A DNA stretch of 61,717 bases, from the NCBI GenBank assembly GCA_029266425.1, contig JAQSWY010000027.1, positions 1 through 61,717 of the forward strand. Reading direction: 5' to 3'. Both the position numbers and the translations under genes were made by a program. The stretch comes from Xanthobacteraceae bacterium (GTDB lineage Bacteria > Pseudomonadota > Alphaproteobacteria > Rhizobiales > Xanthobacteraceae). Below, in pieces: positions 16,070-25,188 of this stretch (position 1 is the stretch's first letter; each line of letters begins with the position of its first letter). The notes under the pieces were generated by a model. That model was given only the letters and a program-made list of their open reading frames with translations. It was not told where the DNA came from and ran no database searches.

Positions 16070-19000
16070 ATGGCCAGTCGAAGTATCCGCGGTGCGAATT
16101 GCGCCCCGTCCCAGCAGCCGCTCCAATATCCGTACGCGCCGGCCGAGCCGGACGGCGTCGAGACGTCGCCCTACATCGCCGACACGGTCGCCAAGACGAC
16201 CTGCTATATGTGCGCCTGCCGCTGCGGCATCGACGTGCACATACGTGACGGCAAGATCCGCTACATCAACGGCAACAAGGATCACCCGGTCAATCGCGGC
16301 GTGCTCTGCGGCAAGGGCAGTGCCGGTATCATGCAGCACTACAGCCCGGCGCGGCTGAAGAAGCCCTTGCTGCGCAGCGGACCACGGGGCTCCGGCGAAT
16401 TCCGCGAGATCGAGTGGGAGGAAGCGCTCTCCATCGCCACCGAGCGTCTCGGCAGGATACGGCGGACCGATCCGAAGAAGCTCGCTTTCTTCACCGGTCG
16501 CGACCAGTCGCAATCGCTCACCGGATGGTGGGCGAGCCGCTTCGGCACCCCGAACTTCGCCGCCCATGGCGGCTTCTGCTCGGTGAACATGGCGGCCGGC
16601 GGCCTTTACACGGTCGGCGGCGCGTTCTGGGAGTTCGGCGAGCCGGACTGGGAGCACGCCAAGTATTTCCTGCTGTTCGGCGTCGCCGAGGACCATGATT
16701 CAAACCCGATCAAGATCGGCGTCGGCAAGCTCAAGGCGCGCGGCGCCAAGTTCGTCTCGGTCAATCCGTGCCGCACCGGCTACAACGCCATCGCCGACGA
16801 GTGGATCAGCATCCGGCCCGGCACCGACGGGCTGTTCGTCATGGCGCTCATCCATGAGCTGCTGCGCGCCGGGCGGGTCGATATCCCCTATCTCGTCCGC
16901 TACACCAACGCCCACACTTTGGTGATCCAGCAACCCGGCGCGGCCGAGGACGGGCTGTTCCTGCGCGATGCCGACGGCCAGCCGCTCGGCTGGGACAAGC
17001 CGAGCGGCGCTCCAATGCGTGCCGACGACCCATCGATCTCGCCGGCCATGTCCGGCACCTTCGAGGTCGGCGGCCGTCGCTGCATCCCGGTGTTCCAGCT
17101 CCTGGCGGAGCGCTATCTCGATCCCGCCTATTCGCCCGATGCCGTCGCCGCCCGCTGCGGCGTGCCGGCGGAAACCATCCGCCGGACCGCGGCCGAACTG
17201 GCGCATGTCGCCTTCGAACAGGAGATCGAGCTGCCGGTCGCCTGGACCGACTGGGCCGGGCGCCGCCACGCGACGATGAAGGGCCGGCCGATCGCGATGC
17301 ATGCGATGCGCGGCATTTCGGCCCATTCCAACGGCTTCCAGACCTGCCGCGCCATCCACCTGCTGCAAGTGCTGCTCGGCACGGTGGACGTCCCCGGCGG
17401 ATGGCGCTTCAAGCCGCCCTACCCGAAGCCGCCGCCGCCCGTCCCCAAGCCGGCGGGCAAGGATGGCGGCCGGCCGATGACGCCGCTCTCCGGCATGCCG
17501 CTCGGCTTCGTCACCGCGCCGGAGGATCTCCTGGTCGACGAGAATGGCGGGCCGATCCGCATCGACAAGGCCTATTCCTGGGAGGCGCCGCTCGCCGCCC
17601 ACGGCCTGATGCACACCGTGATCCGCAATGCGTGGAAAGGCGATCCCTACCCGATCGACACGCTGCTGATGTACATGGCCAACATGGCCTGGAATTCGGC
17701 GATGAACACCGCCGAGACCATCACCATGCTCACTGACACCGATGAAGCGGGCAATTACCGGATCCCCTTCATCATCTATTCCGACGCCTATTACTCGGAA
17801 ACCGTGCCCTATGCCGACCTGGTGCTGCCGGACACCACCTATCTGGAGCGGCACGACTGCATCAGCCTGCTCGACCGGCCGATCAGCCACGCCGACGGCC
17901 CCGGCGACGCCATTCGCCAGCCGGTGCTGGCCCCGGACCGCGATGTCCGCCCGTTCCAGAGCGTGCTGATCGAGCTTGGCGCGCGGCTCGGCCTGCCCGG
18001 CTTCGTCAATGAGGACGGCACCGCCAGATATCGCGACTACGCCGACTACATCGTCAATCATGAGCGCACGCCCGGCATCGGCCCGCTCGCCGGCTGGCGC
18101 GGCACCGACGGCGGGAAAACCGGGAGGGGCGAGCCCAATCCCGGCCAGCTCGACCGCTACATCGCCAATGGCGGCTTCTGGCACCATGAGCTCGCGCCCG
18201 AGCAGCGCTACTACAAGATGGCGAACCGCTCTTATATCGATTTCGCCGTCGGGATGGGGTTTCTCGGCAAGCCGGAGCCCATCGTCTTCCAGCTCTATAG
18301 CGAGCCGCTGCAGCGCTTCCGCCTCGCCGCTCGCGGACATGGCGCGGTGACGCCGCCGGAAACTGAACGCGCCCGGATCGAGACCTATCTCGATCCGCTG
18401 CCCTTCTGGTATCCGCCTTTCGAGGAGGCGGCGATCGAGGCGCAGGACTATCCGCTCCACGCCATCACCCAGCGCCCCATGCACATGTATCATTCATGGG
18501 GTTCGCAGAATGCGTGGCTTCGGCAGATCACCAGCCAGAACCGGCTGTTCGTGCACCGCGAACTCGCCGCCGAACTCGCCCTCGACGACGACGACTGGGT
18601 CTGGATCGAGAGCATCAATGGCCGGGTCAAGGGACAGATCCGCCTGGTCGACGGCGTCGAGAAGAACACCGTCTGGACCTGGAACGCCATCGGCAAGCGG
18701 CGCGGCTCGTGGGGCCTGAAGGACGATGCCGCCGAGCACACGCGCGGCTTCCTGCTCAATCACGCGATCGGTGACCTGTTGCCGGCTAATGAGCACGGCA
18801 AGCGCTATTCCAATTCCGACCCGGTGACCGGCCAGGCCGCGTGGTTCGACCTGCGCGTGCGCATCCGCAAATGCGAGCTCGAGGAGTGCGGCTTCACCGA
18901 GCCGCGCTTCGCGCCGCTGCCGCTGCCGCCCAACACAGCGCCTTCGCCGGAGAAGCTCAGCTTCGGGGCGCAGTTCAGGAAGAAGGTGCTGGCGCGATGA
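16070..19000 (+). CDS. soeA: Molybdopterin oxidoreductase, sulfite dehydrogenase (quinone) catalytic subunit SoeA-like
   Basis: About 976 residues of a DMSO-reductase-family molybdoenzyme. A 4Fe-4S site is present at the N-terminus (C45, C48, C52, C80; CYMCACRCGI then VLCGKG), followed by bis-MGD-binding domains and a C-terminal molydopterin dinucleotide-binding domain. No Tat signal is visible, as expected for the cytoplasmic SoeA. With the ferredoxin-like subunit and membrane anchor directly downstream and a SulP transporter after them, this is best read as SoeABC, which oxidises cytoplasmic sulfite to sulfate and passes electrons to quinone. The start is uncertain: ATG at 16070 lacks a strong ribosome site, and a TTG at 16034 is the alternative. 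Polysulfide or thiosulfate reductase relatives share the fold. Confidence 0.83.
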   Translation: MASRSIRGANCAPSQQPLQYPYAPAEPDGVETSPYIADTVAKTTCYMCACRCGIDVHIRDGKIRYINGNKDHPVNRGVLCGKGSAGIMQHYSPARLKKPLLRSGPRGSGEFREIEWEEALSIATERLGRIRRTDPKKLAFFTGRDQSQSLTGWWASRFGTPNFAAHGGFCSVNMAAGGLYTVGGAFWEFGEPDWEHAKYFLLFGVAEDHDSNPIKIGVGKLKARGAKFVSVNPCRTGYNAIADEWISIRPGTDGLFVMALIHELLRAGRVDIPYLVRYTNAHTLVIQQPGAAEDGLFLRDADGQPLGWDKPSGAPMRADDPSISPAMSGTFEVGGRRCIPVFQLLAERYLDPAYSPDAVAARCGVPAETIRRTAAELAHVAFEQEIELPVAWTDWAGRRHATMKGRPIAMHAMRGISAHSNGFQTCRAIHLLQVLLGTVDVPGGWRFKPPYPKPPPPVPKPAGKDGGRPMTPLSGMPLGFVTAPEDLLVDENGGPIRIDKAYSWEAPLAAHGLMHTVIRNAWKGDPYPIDTLLMYMANMAWNSAMNTAETITMLTDTDEAGNYRIPFIIYSDAYYSETVPYADLVLPDTTYLERHDCISLLDRPISHADGPGDAIRQPVLAPDRDVRPFQSVLIELGARLGLPGFVNEDGTARYRDYADYIVNHERTPGIGPLAGWRGTDGGKTGRGEPNPGQLDRYIANGGFWHHELAPEQRYYKMANRSYIDFAVGMGFLGKPEPIVFQLYSEPLQRFRLAARGHGAVTPPETERARIETYLDPLPFWYPPFEEAAIEAQDYPLHAITQRPMHMYHSWGSQNAWLRQITSQNRLFVHRELAAELALDDDDWVWIESINGRVKGQIRLVDGVEKNTVWTWNAIGKRRGSWGLKDDAAEHTRGFLLNHAIGDLLPANEHGKRYSNSDPVTGQAAWFDLRVRIRKCELEECGFTEPRFAPLPLPPNTAPSPEKLSFGAQFRKKVLAR

Positions 19001-19731
19001 CCTGCGTTCCCGCCACTACCGAGAAGAGCCTCGGCCTCGTGATCGACCTCGACAGCTGCGTCGGCTGCCAAGCCTGCGTCACCTCCTGCAAGCAGTGGAA
19101 CACCAGTGGCCACATGGCGCCGCTGACCGACCTCAACCCCTATGGCGGCGAAGTGGACGGGGTGTGGTTCAACCGCGTCCACACCTATGAGCACACCCTC
19201 GACGGCAGCAGCCGGACGACGCATTTCCCCCGCTCGTGCCTGCACTGCGCCGAGCCAGCCTGCGTCACGGTCTGCCCGACCGGTGCGTCCTACAAGCGCG
19301 CCACGGACGGCATCGTGCTGGTCGACGAGAGTAAATGCATCGGCTGCAAGCTGTGCAGCTGGGCCTGCCCTTATGGCGCGCGCGAGTTCGACAGCGATGT
19401 CGGCGTGATGAAGAAGTGCACGCTGTGTATCGACCGCATCTACAACGAGAACCTCCGCGAGGAGGATCGCGTGCCGGCCTGCGTCGCCGCATGCCCCACG
19501 AGCGCGCGCCATTTCGGCGACCTCGGCGACCCCGGTTCGGCCGTCTCCCAGCTGGTGGAGGAGCGCGGCGGTGTCGCCCTGATGCCGGAGCTCGGCTATC
19601 GGCCGACCAATCGCTATCTGCCGCCGCGAGCCCGCACCGAGCGCGCGCCGACCATCGCTGCCGAGCCGCTCGGTGATGCCTCGCCGGAGGGCGGCTTCCT
19701 CGGCTGGGTCGACCGCCTGCTGACGAGATAG
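18997..19731 (+). CDS. soeB: 4Fe-4S ferredoxin-type electron transfer subunit SoeB-like
   Basis: 244 residues with four cysteine clusters for 4Fe-4S centres, like DmsB/PsrB/SoeB. The first is C21-x2-C24-x2-C27-x3-C31 (CVGCQACVTSC); others are CLHCAEPACVTVC, CIGCKLCSWAC and CTLCIDRIYNEN with CVAACPT. It carries electrons from the molybdenum subunit to the membrane anchor. The ATG overlaps the soeA stop by 4 bp. There is no signal peptide, in keeping with a cytoplasmic complex. The gene ends 3 bp before soeC. Confidence 0.9.
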   Translation: MTCVPATTEKSLGLVIDLDSCVGCQACVTSCKQWNTSGHMAPLTDLNPYGGEVDGVWFNRVHTYEHTLDGSSRTTHFPRSCLHCAEPACVTVCPTGASYKRATDGIVLVDESKCIGCKLCSWACPYGAREFDSDVGVMKKCTLCIDRIYNENLREEDRVPACVAACPTSARHFGDLGDPGSAVSQLVEERGGVALMPELGYRPTNRYLPPRARTERAPTIAAEPLGDASPEGGFLGWVDRLLTR

Positions 19732-19734
19732 ACC

Positions 19735-20673
19735 ATGCACCCGGCCTATTCCGTCATCTTCTTCACCACGGCGACCGGCGCCGGCTACGGGCTACTCGCC
19801 TTGCTCGGGCTGCTGGCCGGCTTCGGCGCTGCGCCGCCGGGTCTGCTGCCTGGTATCGCCAGCTTCGGCCTCGCCTTTGCCCTGATTGTCGGCGGCCTCT
19901 TGTCGTCGACCGGTCATCTCGGCCGGCCGGAACGGGCGTGGCGGGCCTTCTCGCAATGGCGCACCTCGTGGCTGTCGCGCGAGGGCGTCGCCTCGGTTGC
20001 GACCTTCGTGCCGGCCGGCCTCCTCGCGCTCGGCTGGGTGGTGTTCGGCCGCACCGAGGGTTGGGTGGCGGCGAGCGGCCTTCTCGCCGCGCTCGGCGCG
20101 ACGCTCACCGTGAGCTCGACGGCGATGATCTACGCCTCGCTGAAACCCGTCGCGCAATGGCACAGCCGCTTCACGCTGCCGGCCTACCTGCTGTTCTCCG
20201 CCACGAGCGGGCTGGTGCTGCTCAATGCCCTGATGCAGGTGTTTGGCAGACCCGCCCTGCCATGGCTCACGGCTTCCATCGTCTTCACCCTGGCGAGCTG
20301 GGCCTGGAAAGTTGCGACGTGGCGCCATGACGACGACGTGGCCATGCCCGCCACTCTCAATTCCGCCACCGGCCTTGCCGGCGGCACGGTGCGCTCGGTG
20401 GAATGGCCCCATACGGAGGCGAACTACCTCCTGAAGGAAATGGGCTTCCGCGTCGCCCGCAAGCATCGCGACCGACTGCGCGGGTTCGTCATCGTCGCCG
20501 CCTTCACCCTGCCCGCCATGCTGCTGCTCGCCTCCTTCTGGCTCGGCGGCGCGATTGCGGCGGTGCTTGCCGTGCTCGCCTCTTCAAGCCAGCTCGCCGG
20601 GCTGCTGGTCGAGCGCTGGCTGTTCTTCGCCGAGGCGAAGCACACCGTCACGCTCTATTACGGGCTCGGCTGA
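19735..20673 (+). CDS. soeC: DmsC-type membrane anchor subunit SoeC-like
   Basis: 312 residues, nearly all hydrophobic helices (about eight), matching the DmsC/SoeC family of quinone-reducing membrane anchors without heme ligands. The start MHPAYSVIFFTT and the segment GLLSSTGHLGRPERAWRAF are typical of DmsC-like anchors. It lies 3 bp after soeB and its stop overlaps the SulP start by one base (TGATG). It should place the complex on the cytoplasmic face of the inner membrane. Confidence 0.88.
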   Translation: MHPAYSVIFFTTATGAGYGLLALLGLLAGFGAAPPGLLPGIASFGLAFALIVGGLLSSTGHLGRPERAWRAFSQWRTSWLSREGVASVATFVPAGLLALGWVVFGRTEGWVAASGLLAALGATLTVSSTAMIYASLKPVAQWHSRFTLPAYLLFSATSGLVLLNALMQVFGRPALPWLTASIVFTLASWAWKVATWRHDDDVAMPATLNSATGLAGGTVRSVEWPHTEANYLLKEMGFRVARKHRDRLRGFVIVAAFTLPAMLLLASFWLGGAIAAVLAVLASSSQLAGLLVERWLFFAEAKHTVTLYYGLG

Positions 20674-22508
20674 TGACCGGCGCCTCGGCGGGAAAATGGC
20701 GGCTCGCCGCCTTCGCCGTCACCCCGGCTGCTCTCCGGGCCGACGCGCTTGCCGGCCTGCTCGGAGCGGTGCTGGCTCTGCCGCAGGGCATCGCCTTCGC
20801 CACCTTGGCGGGCCTGCCGCCGGAATACGGCATCTACACCGCCATCGTGCCCTGCATCGTCGCCGCCCTGTTCGGCTCGAGCCAGCACGTAGTATCCGGC
20901 CCGACCAATGCCAACTCGCTGGCGCTGTTCGCCGCCCTGAGCCCGCTCGCGATACCCGCCAGTCCGGACTACATCGCCTATGCGCTCGCCGTCACCGGCC
21001 TGGTGGGCGTCATGCAGCTGGCGCTCGGCGCCTTCAAGCTCGGCTGGGTCACCGACTTCATCGCCCCGGCGGTGCTGACCGGCTTCATCGGCGGCGCGGC
21101 GATCCTGATTGGGCTCTATGCCGTGCCGGACCTGCTGGGCCTGACGCTGCCCGGCCGCAGCGGGGCGCTCAGCGTGATAGCCGGGCTCGCCGCGGAGATC
21201 GGCAAGCTCAATGCCAGCGCAGCGATCGTCGGCGCCTGCACGCTTGGCGTGACGGTGGCGACCGCCCGGATTTCTCGCCGGCTGCCCTTCATGCTGATCG
21301 GCCTCATGGCCGGCTTCATGGTGAGCGAAGTGCTCGCCATGTGGCCGGCATGGCCGCAGGTGATGCGCATCGGCACGATCCCCTCGGTATTGCCGCCCTT
21401 CTCGGTGCCGTGGGCGTCGCCCTCGATGCTGCCGCAACTGGTGTCGATCGCCGGTGCGCTCTCGATCGTGGCGCTCGGCCAGTCGGTCTCGATCGCCAAG
21501 GCGATCGCGCACCGCTCCGGCCAGCATCTCGATATCGACCGCGAGTTCGTCGGCCAGGGGCTGTCCAACATCGTCGGCAGCTTCTTTTCGTCCTACGTCT
21601 CCTGCGGCTCGCTGAACCGCTCGCTGCCGAACTTCGTCGCCGGCGCCCGGACGCCGCTCGCCGCGGTGCTGTCGGCGGTGCTCCTGGTCGGGCTCGCCTA
21701 CGCCACTCGGCCGCTGCTCGAGCGACTGCCGATGCCGGCGATCGCGGCGCTGCTTATCTACATCGCCTATGGGCTGATCGATGCCCGCGGCTTCGTACGG
21801 CTGGCGCGGGTCAGCCGCAGCGATCTCGGTGTCGCGCTCGTCACCTTTGGCGGCATGCTGTTCCTGCCGTTCCAGGAGGCGATCCTCATCGGCAGCGGCC
21901 TGTCGCTGCTCATCTATCTCAACCGCACCGCGCATCCGGCGGTGCGCACCCTGCTGCCCGATCCGGCCTCGCCGAGCCGGACCTTCACGCCGGTGGAGGA
22001 GCTGGAACAGGCCGGACCGGAATGCCCGCAGCTGAAGCTGGTCCGCATCGAGGGATCGATCTATTTCGGCGCCGCCGGCTATGTGTCGCGGCGGCTGCAC
22101 GGCATGCGCCACGGCACCGCCCAGAAGCACCTGCTGGTGATGGTCAAGAGCATGAACTTCATCGATTTCGCCGGTGCCGAGGTCTGGGAACAGGAGCTTG
22201 CCGCCCGCCGCGCGGTGGGCGGCGATGTGTATTTCCACCGGCCCCGCCACGCGGTGCGGCAATTATGGAGCAAGACGGGTTTCGATGCCCGTCTGGGCGC
22301 CGACCACGTATTCGGCTCGAAGGCCGAAGCGGTCGCCCGGATCTATGAGCATCTTGATCGCGCCGCTTGCGCAGGCTGCACCGCGCGCGTCTTCGCGGAA
22401 TGCCGCAAGGCGCAGTCCGGCCCCGAGGAGCATCGCCGCGACGCTAATCCGGATGGGACCCGCAATCAATCGCCGCGCAAGCAATCGACAGGCTCTATAA
22501 TCTCGTAG
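20673..22508 (+). CDS. SulP-family anion transporter with STAS domain
   Basis: 611 residues with a SulP membrane domain (about 12-14 helices; VSGPTNANSLALFAALSP near residue 75 and a second signature around FFSSYVSCGSLNRS). A C-terminal STAS domain follows (about 445-560; MVKSMNFIDFAGAE). The start overlaps the soeC stop by one base, so it is cotranscribed with the sulfite dehydrogenase. SulP proteins move sulfate, bicarbonate or organic anions. Here it could export the sulfate produced by SoeABC or import a sulfur anion; context favours sulfate but the direction is unknown. The tail after STAS is polar and low in conservation. Confidence 0.87.
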   Translation: MTGASAGKWRLAAFAVTPAALRADALAGLLGAVLALPQGIAFATLAGLPPEYGIYTAIVPCIVAALFGSSQHVVSGPTNANSLALFAALSPLAIPASPDYIAYALAVTGLVGVMQLALGAFKLGWVTDFIAPAVLTGFIGGAAILIGLYAVPDLLGLTLPGRSGALSVIAGLAAEIGKLNASAAIVGACTLGVTVATARISRRLPFMLIGLMAGFMVSEVLAMWPAWPQVMRIGTIPSVLPPFSVPWASPSMLPQLVSIAGALSIVALGQSVSIAKAIAHRSGQHLDIDREFVGQGLSNIVGSFFSSYVSCGSLNRSLPNFVAGARTPLAAVLSAVLLVGLAYATRPLLERLPMPAIAALLIYIAYGLIDARGFVRLARVSRSDLGVALVTFGGMLFLPFQEAILIGSGLSLLIYLNRTAHPAVRTLLPDPASPSRTFTPVEELEQAGPECPQLKLVRIEGSIYFGAAGYVSRRLHGMRHGTAQKHLLVMVKSMNFIDFAGAEVWEQELAARRAVGGDVYFHRPRHAVRQLWSKTGFDARLGADHVFGSKAEAVARIYEHLDRAACAGCTARVFAECRKAQSGPEEHRRDANPDGTRNQSPRKQSTGSIIS

Positions 22509-22517
22509 AGAGATTAT
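22497..22517. promoter_or_regulatory. Palindrome at lysR start, probable LysR operator
   Basis: ATAATCTC-GTAGA-GAGATTAT has perfect 8-bp arms around a 5-nt spacer. It overlaps the SulP stop codon and ends 17 nt before the lysR ATG. The AT-rich dyad fits LysR-type sites and suggests autoregulation. Its half-arm ATAATCT recurs upstream of soeA at 15987-15993. Confidence 0.6.
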
Positions 22518-22534
22518 GCTTTGTCGAGCGAGCC

Positions 22535-23428
22535 ATGACCCTCGAACAGCTTCGCATCTTCATCGCCGTGGCCGAACGCCAGCACGTCACCAAGGCGGCG
22601 CGCGCCCTCAATCTCGCTCAGTCCGCGGCGAGCCACGCCATCGCGACGCTGGAGGCACGGCACGACACCAAGCTGTTCGACCGCATCGGCCGCCGGATCG
22701 AATTGACGGAGGCGGGCGAGGCCTTCCTGGCGGAAGCGCGCGCGGTGCTCGCGCGGGTCGAGCGCGCCGAGCTCGCCTTGAGCGAATTCGGCACGCTGCA
22801 GCGTGGAACGCTCGTCGTCCAGGCGAGCCAGACGATCGCCAGCTACTGGCTGCCCCGGCACCTCGTGGCGTTCCGCCGGAGGCATCCGCAGATCAGCATC
22901 CGCCTGACGGTCGGCAACACCGCCCAGGTCGCGGCGGCGGTGGAGAGCGGCACGGCGGAGCTCGGCTTCGTCGAAGGCGCCGTCGAGAAGACGCATTTCG
23001 CCAGCGTGCCGGTAGCACGCGACCAACTCATCATCGTGGTATCCCCCGAACACCCATGGGCGGAGCGCAAGGATGTCACCGTTTCCGAGTTGATGGAGGC
23101 GGAGTGGGTGCTGCGCGAGCCCGGGTCCGGCACCCGTTCCGCGTTCGAGGATGCGATGCGCGTGGCCTGCGCGCAGGACCGGGCGCTCAGGATTGCGCTG
23201 GAATTGCCCTCGAACGAGGCGGTGCGGGCCGCCGTCGAGGCTGGAATGGGCGCCACCGCGCTCTCCGCCTCGGTCGCCGCTTCGAGCATCGAGGCCGGCC
23301 TGCTGTGCCAGGTGCACTTCCACCTGCCGGAGCGCGAGTTCCACGTCCTCCGGCATAGCAACCGCGTCCTCAGCCGCGCCGCCGGCGCCCTGCTCGCCAT
23401 GGTGGACGGGACGGCAGGGGAGGGCTGA
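22535..23428 (+). CDS. LysR-family transcriptional regulator
   Basis: 297 residues with the standard LysR winged helix at the N-terminus (MTLEQLRIFIAVAERQHVTKAA, recognition around LAQSAASHAIATLE, residues about 1-60). A periplasmic-binding-like effector domain follows. It lies 26 bp after sulP on the same strand, so it may be the last gene of the soe operon or be transcribed from its own promoter at the palindrome 22497-22517. The natural target is soeABC-sulP. The inducer is unknown; the sequence resembles CysB/CbbR-type regulators only in general form. Confidence 0.85.
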   Translation: MTLEQLRIFIAVAERQHVTKAARALNLAQSAASHAIATLEARHDTKLFDRIGRRIELTEAGEAFLAEARAVLARVERAELALSEFGTLQRGTLVVQASQTIASYWLPRHLVAFRRRHPQISIRLTVGNTAQVAAAVESGTAELGFVEGAVEKTHFASVPVARDQLIIVVSPEHPWAERKDVTVSELMEAEWVLREPGSGTRSAFEDAMRVACAQDRALRIALELPSNEAVRAAVEAGMGATALSASVAASSIEAGLLCQVHFHLPEREFHVLRHSNRVLSRAAGALLAMVDGTAGEG

Positions 23429-23463
23429 GTTTATTCGATGCTGCTCTTGCGACGGGGCGCTTC

Positions 23464-25188
23464 TCATGCCGCGCTTGCCGCCTTCCGCCCCATGCGCGCC
23501 GAGATCAGCACGATGGCGAGGCAGGCGATCGCCAGTAGCGTGAACAGTGCATTGACCGTTGGGGTGAAGCCGAAGCGCATCTGGTTAAACACCCAGATCG
23601 GCAAGGTCTGCTCCGACCCGGTCAGGAACAGCGTCACCATCACGTCGTCGGCCGACAATGTCAGGCCGAGCAGGGCGCCGCCGATGATCGCGCTTCGGAT
23701 CAGCGGCAGCAGGACATGAATGAAGCTGCGCCATTTGTCGGCGCCGAGGTCGAGCGAGGCTTCCATCAGCGAGGGATCGAGCTGGCGCAGGCGCGCCAGC
23801 ACCAGCATCATCGTCACTGGCATGACGAAGCTCGACTGCCCGATGATCGTCCTCAGAAGGCCCGATGGAATGGAGGCGAGCTCAGTGCCGAGCACCATGA
23901 CGATGCCGAGCACGACGCCCGGCGTGGCCAGCGGCAAGGCGAGCGCGAACTCGCAGAAGCGCGCGCCCTTGATCCGGCCGTAGTGCAGGAGCAGCGCGAA
24001 ACTTGTGCCTATGAGGGTCGAGAACGCCACCACGCAGAACCCGACGATCAGCGAGCGACGGGCGGCGGCGAGCAGGCTCGCATTGGTGACGACGTCCTGA
24101 TACCAGCGCAGGCTGAATTCCTCGATCGGGAACGCCTGCAGCTCCGAGGCACCGAACGAGAAGATCATCATCAGGATCAGCGGCGCATAGAGAAAGGCGA
24201 TCGCGGCGATGGACCCCAGCGTGCCGCCGACGCGTCCGATCCGGGCGGCGGTTCCAACATGCGTGGGCGCGGTGTTCACGCCCTCGTCGCCCTGCAGGAT
24301 GCCGCGCGTCGGGCACAGCCACATCACCACGCCGATGACCGCGCCGACGCTGAGGATGAGCACGATGGCGAGGGCGGAGCCATAGGGCCAGTTGTTCGCC
24401 ATGCCGAACTGCGAGGAGATCACGACGCCGATGGTGGTGCCGTCGATGCCGCCGACCATGGATGGCGTCACATAGTCCCCAACGGTGACGAGAAATGCGA
24501 GCGAGAAGCCGATGGCGAGGCCCCGCCGAGTGAGCGGCCACACCACGTGCCGGAAGGTCTGGAGCGCGGAGGCGCCGGCATCCTGGGAGGCCTCGAACAG
24601 CGCCTGCGGTATCTTCTCGAAGGCGCTGAGGCAAGAAATAAAGATGAAGGGAATGGAAATATAGGCGAAGACGAGGATGACCGAGGCCGGCGTATAGAGA
24701 AAGGCCTCGGATGGCCGGTCGAGAACGCCGCTCGACACCAGGAACGAGTTGAGCAAGCCCGACTGGCCGAGGATCAGCCGCCAGGCGAAGACCCGCATCA
24801 GCAGGCTGATCCAGAGCGGGATGATGATGAGGACGACGAAGATCGCCTTGTTCCGCCGCACCACGCGAGCGACGTAATAGGCGAGCGGATAGGCGATGAG
24901 CGCCCCCACCACGCAGGCCAGGAAGCTGAAGCGCAGCGTACGCAGCAGCAGCGCCCAGAAGCCGGATGAATTATACAGGCGCGTATAGTTCACCAATGAG
25001 GGTTCCAGCACCACGAAGCCCTGCGAGATCTTCAGGAAGCTGGTTCCGATCAGCAGCGCGTTCGGCACCAGCACGATCAGGAGCAGCCAGACATAGATCG
25101 GCGTGCCGCGCAGCCGGTCGACGAGGGGCCGCCTGCTGCGTTTCACCGTGCCGAGGCTCACCGCTCCGTCCGCGACCGCGTCAGTCAT
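23464..25188 (-). CDS. Fused polyamine-type ABC transporter permease (PotB-PotC in one chain)
   Basis: 574 residues with two complete permease units, each about six helices. Each carries its own EAA coupling loop: EASQDAGASALQTFRHVV in the first half and EASLDLGADKWRSFIHVLL in the second. In most PotABCD systems these are separate proteins. The start ATG (25188) overlaps the ATPase stop by 8 bp. A Met five codons upstream lies inside the ATPase gene and is less likely. It forms the channel of the importer encoded by 23464-27384, whose promoter is the sigma-54 element at 27443-27458. The N-terminal half shows the long cytoplasmic lead typical of PotB. Confidence 0.88.
   Translation of the reverse strand: MTDAVADGAVSLGTVKRSRRPLVDRLRGTPIYVWLLLIVLVPNALLIGTSFLKISQGFVVLEPSLVNYTRLYNSSGFWALLLRTLRFSFLACVVGALIAYPLAYYVARVVRRNKAIFVVLIIIPLWISLLMRVFAWRLILGQSGLLNSFLVSSGVLDRPSEAFLYTPASVILVFAYISIPFIFISCLSAFEKIPQALFEASQDAGASALQTFRHVVWPLTRRGLAIGFSLAFLVTVGDYVTPSMVGGIDGTTIGVVISSQFGMANNWPYGSALAIVLILSVGAVIGVVMWLCPTRGILQGDEGVNTAPTHVGTAARIGRVGGTLGSIAAIAFLYAPLILMMIFSFGASELQAFPIEEFSLRWYQDVVTNASLLAAARRSLIVGFCVVAFSTLIGTSFALLLHYGRIKGARFCEFALALPLATPGVVLGIVMVLGTELASIPSGLLRTIIGQSSFVMPVTMMLVLARLRQLDPSLMEASLDLGADKWRSFIHVLLPLIRSAIIGGALLGLTLSADDVMVTLFLTGSEQTLPIWVFNQMRFGFTPTVNALFTLLAIACLAIVLISARMGRKAASAA

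Noticed and set aside
16700..18493. A 597-codon minus-strand frame opposite soeA
   Set aside because: It is antisense to a complete molybdoenzyme with its cysteine motif, and its composition is arginine- and alanine-heavy without recognisable domains.
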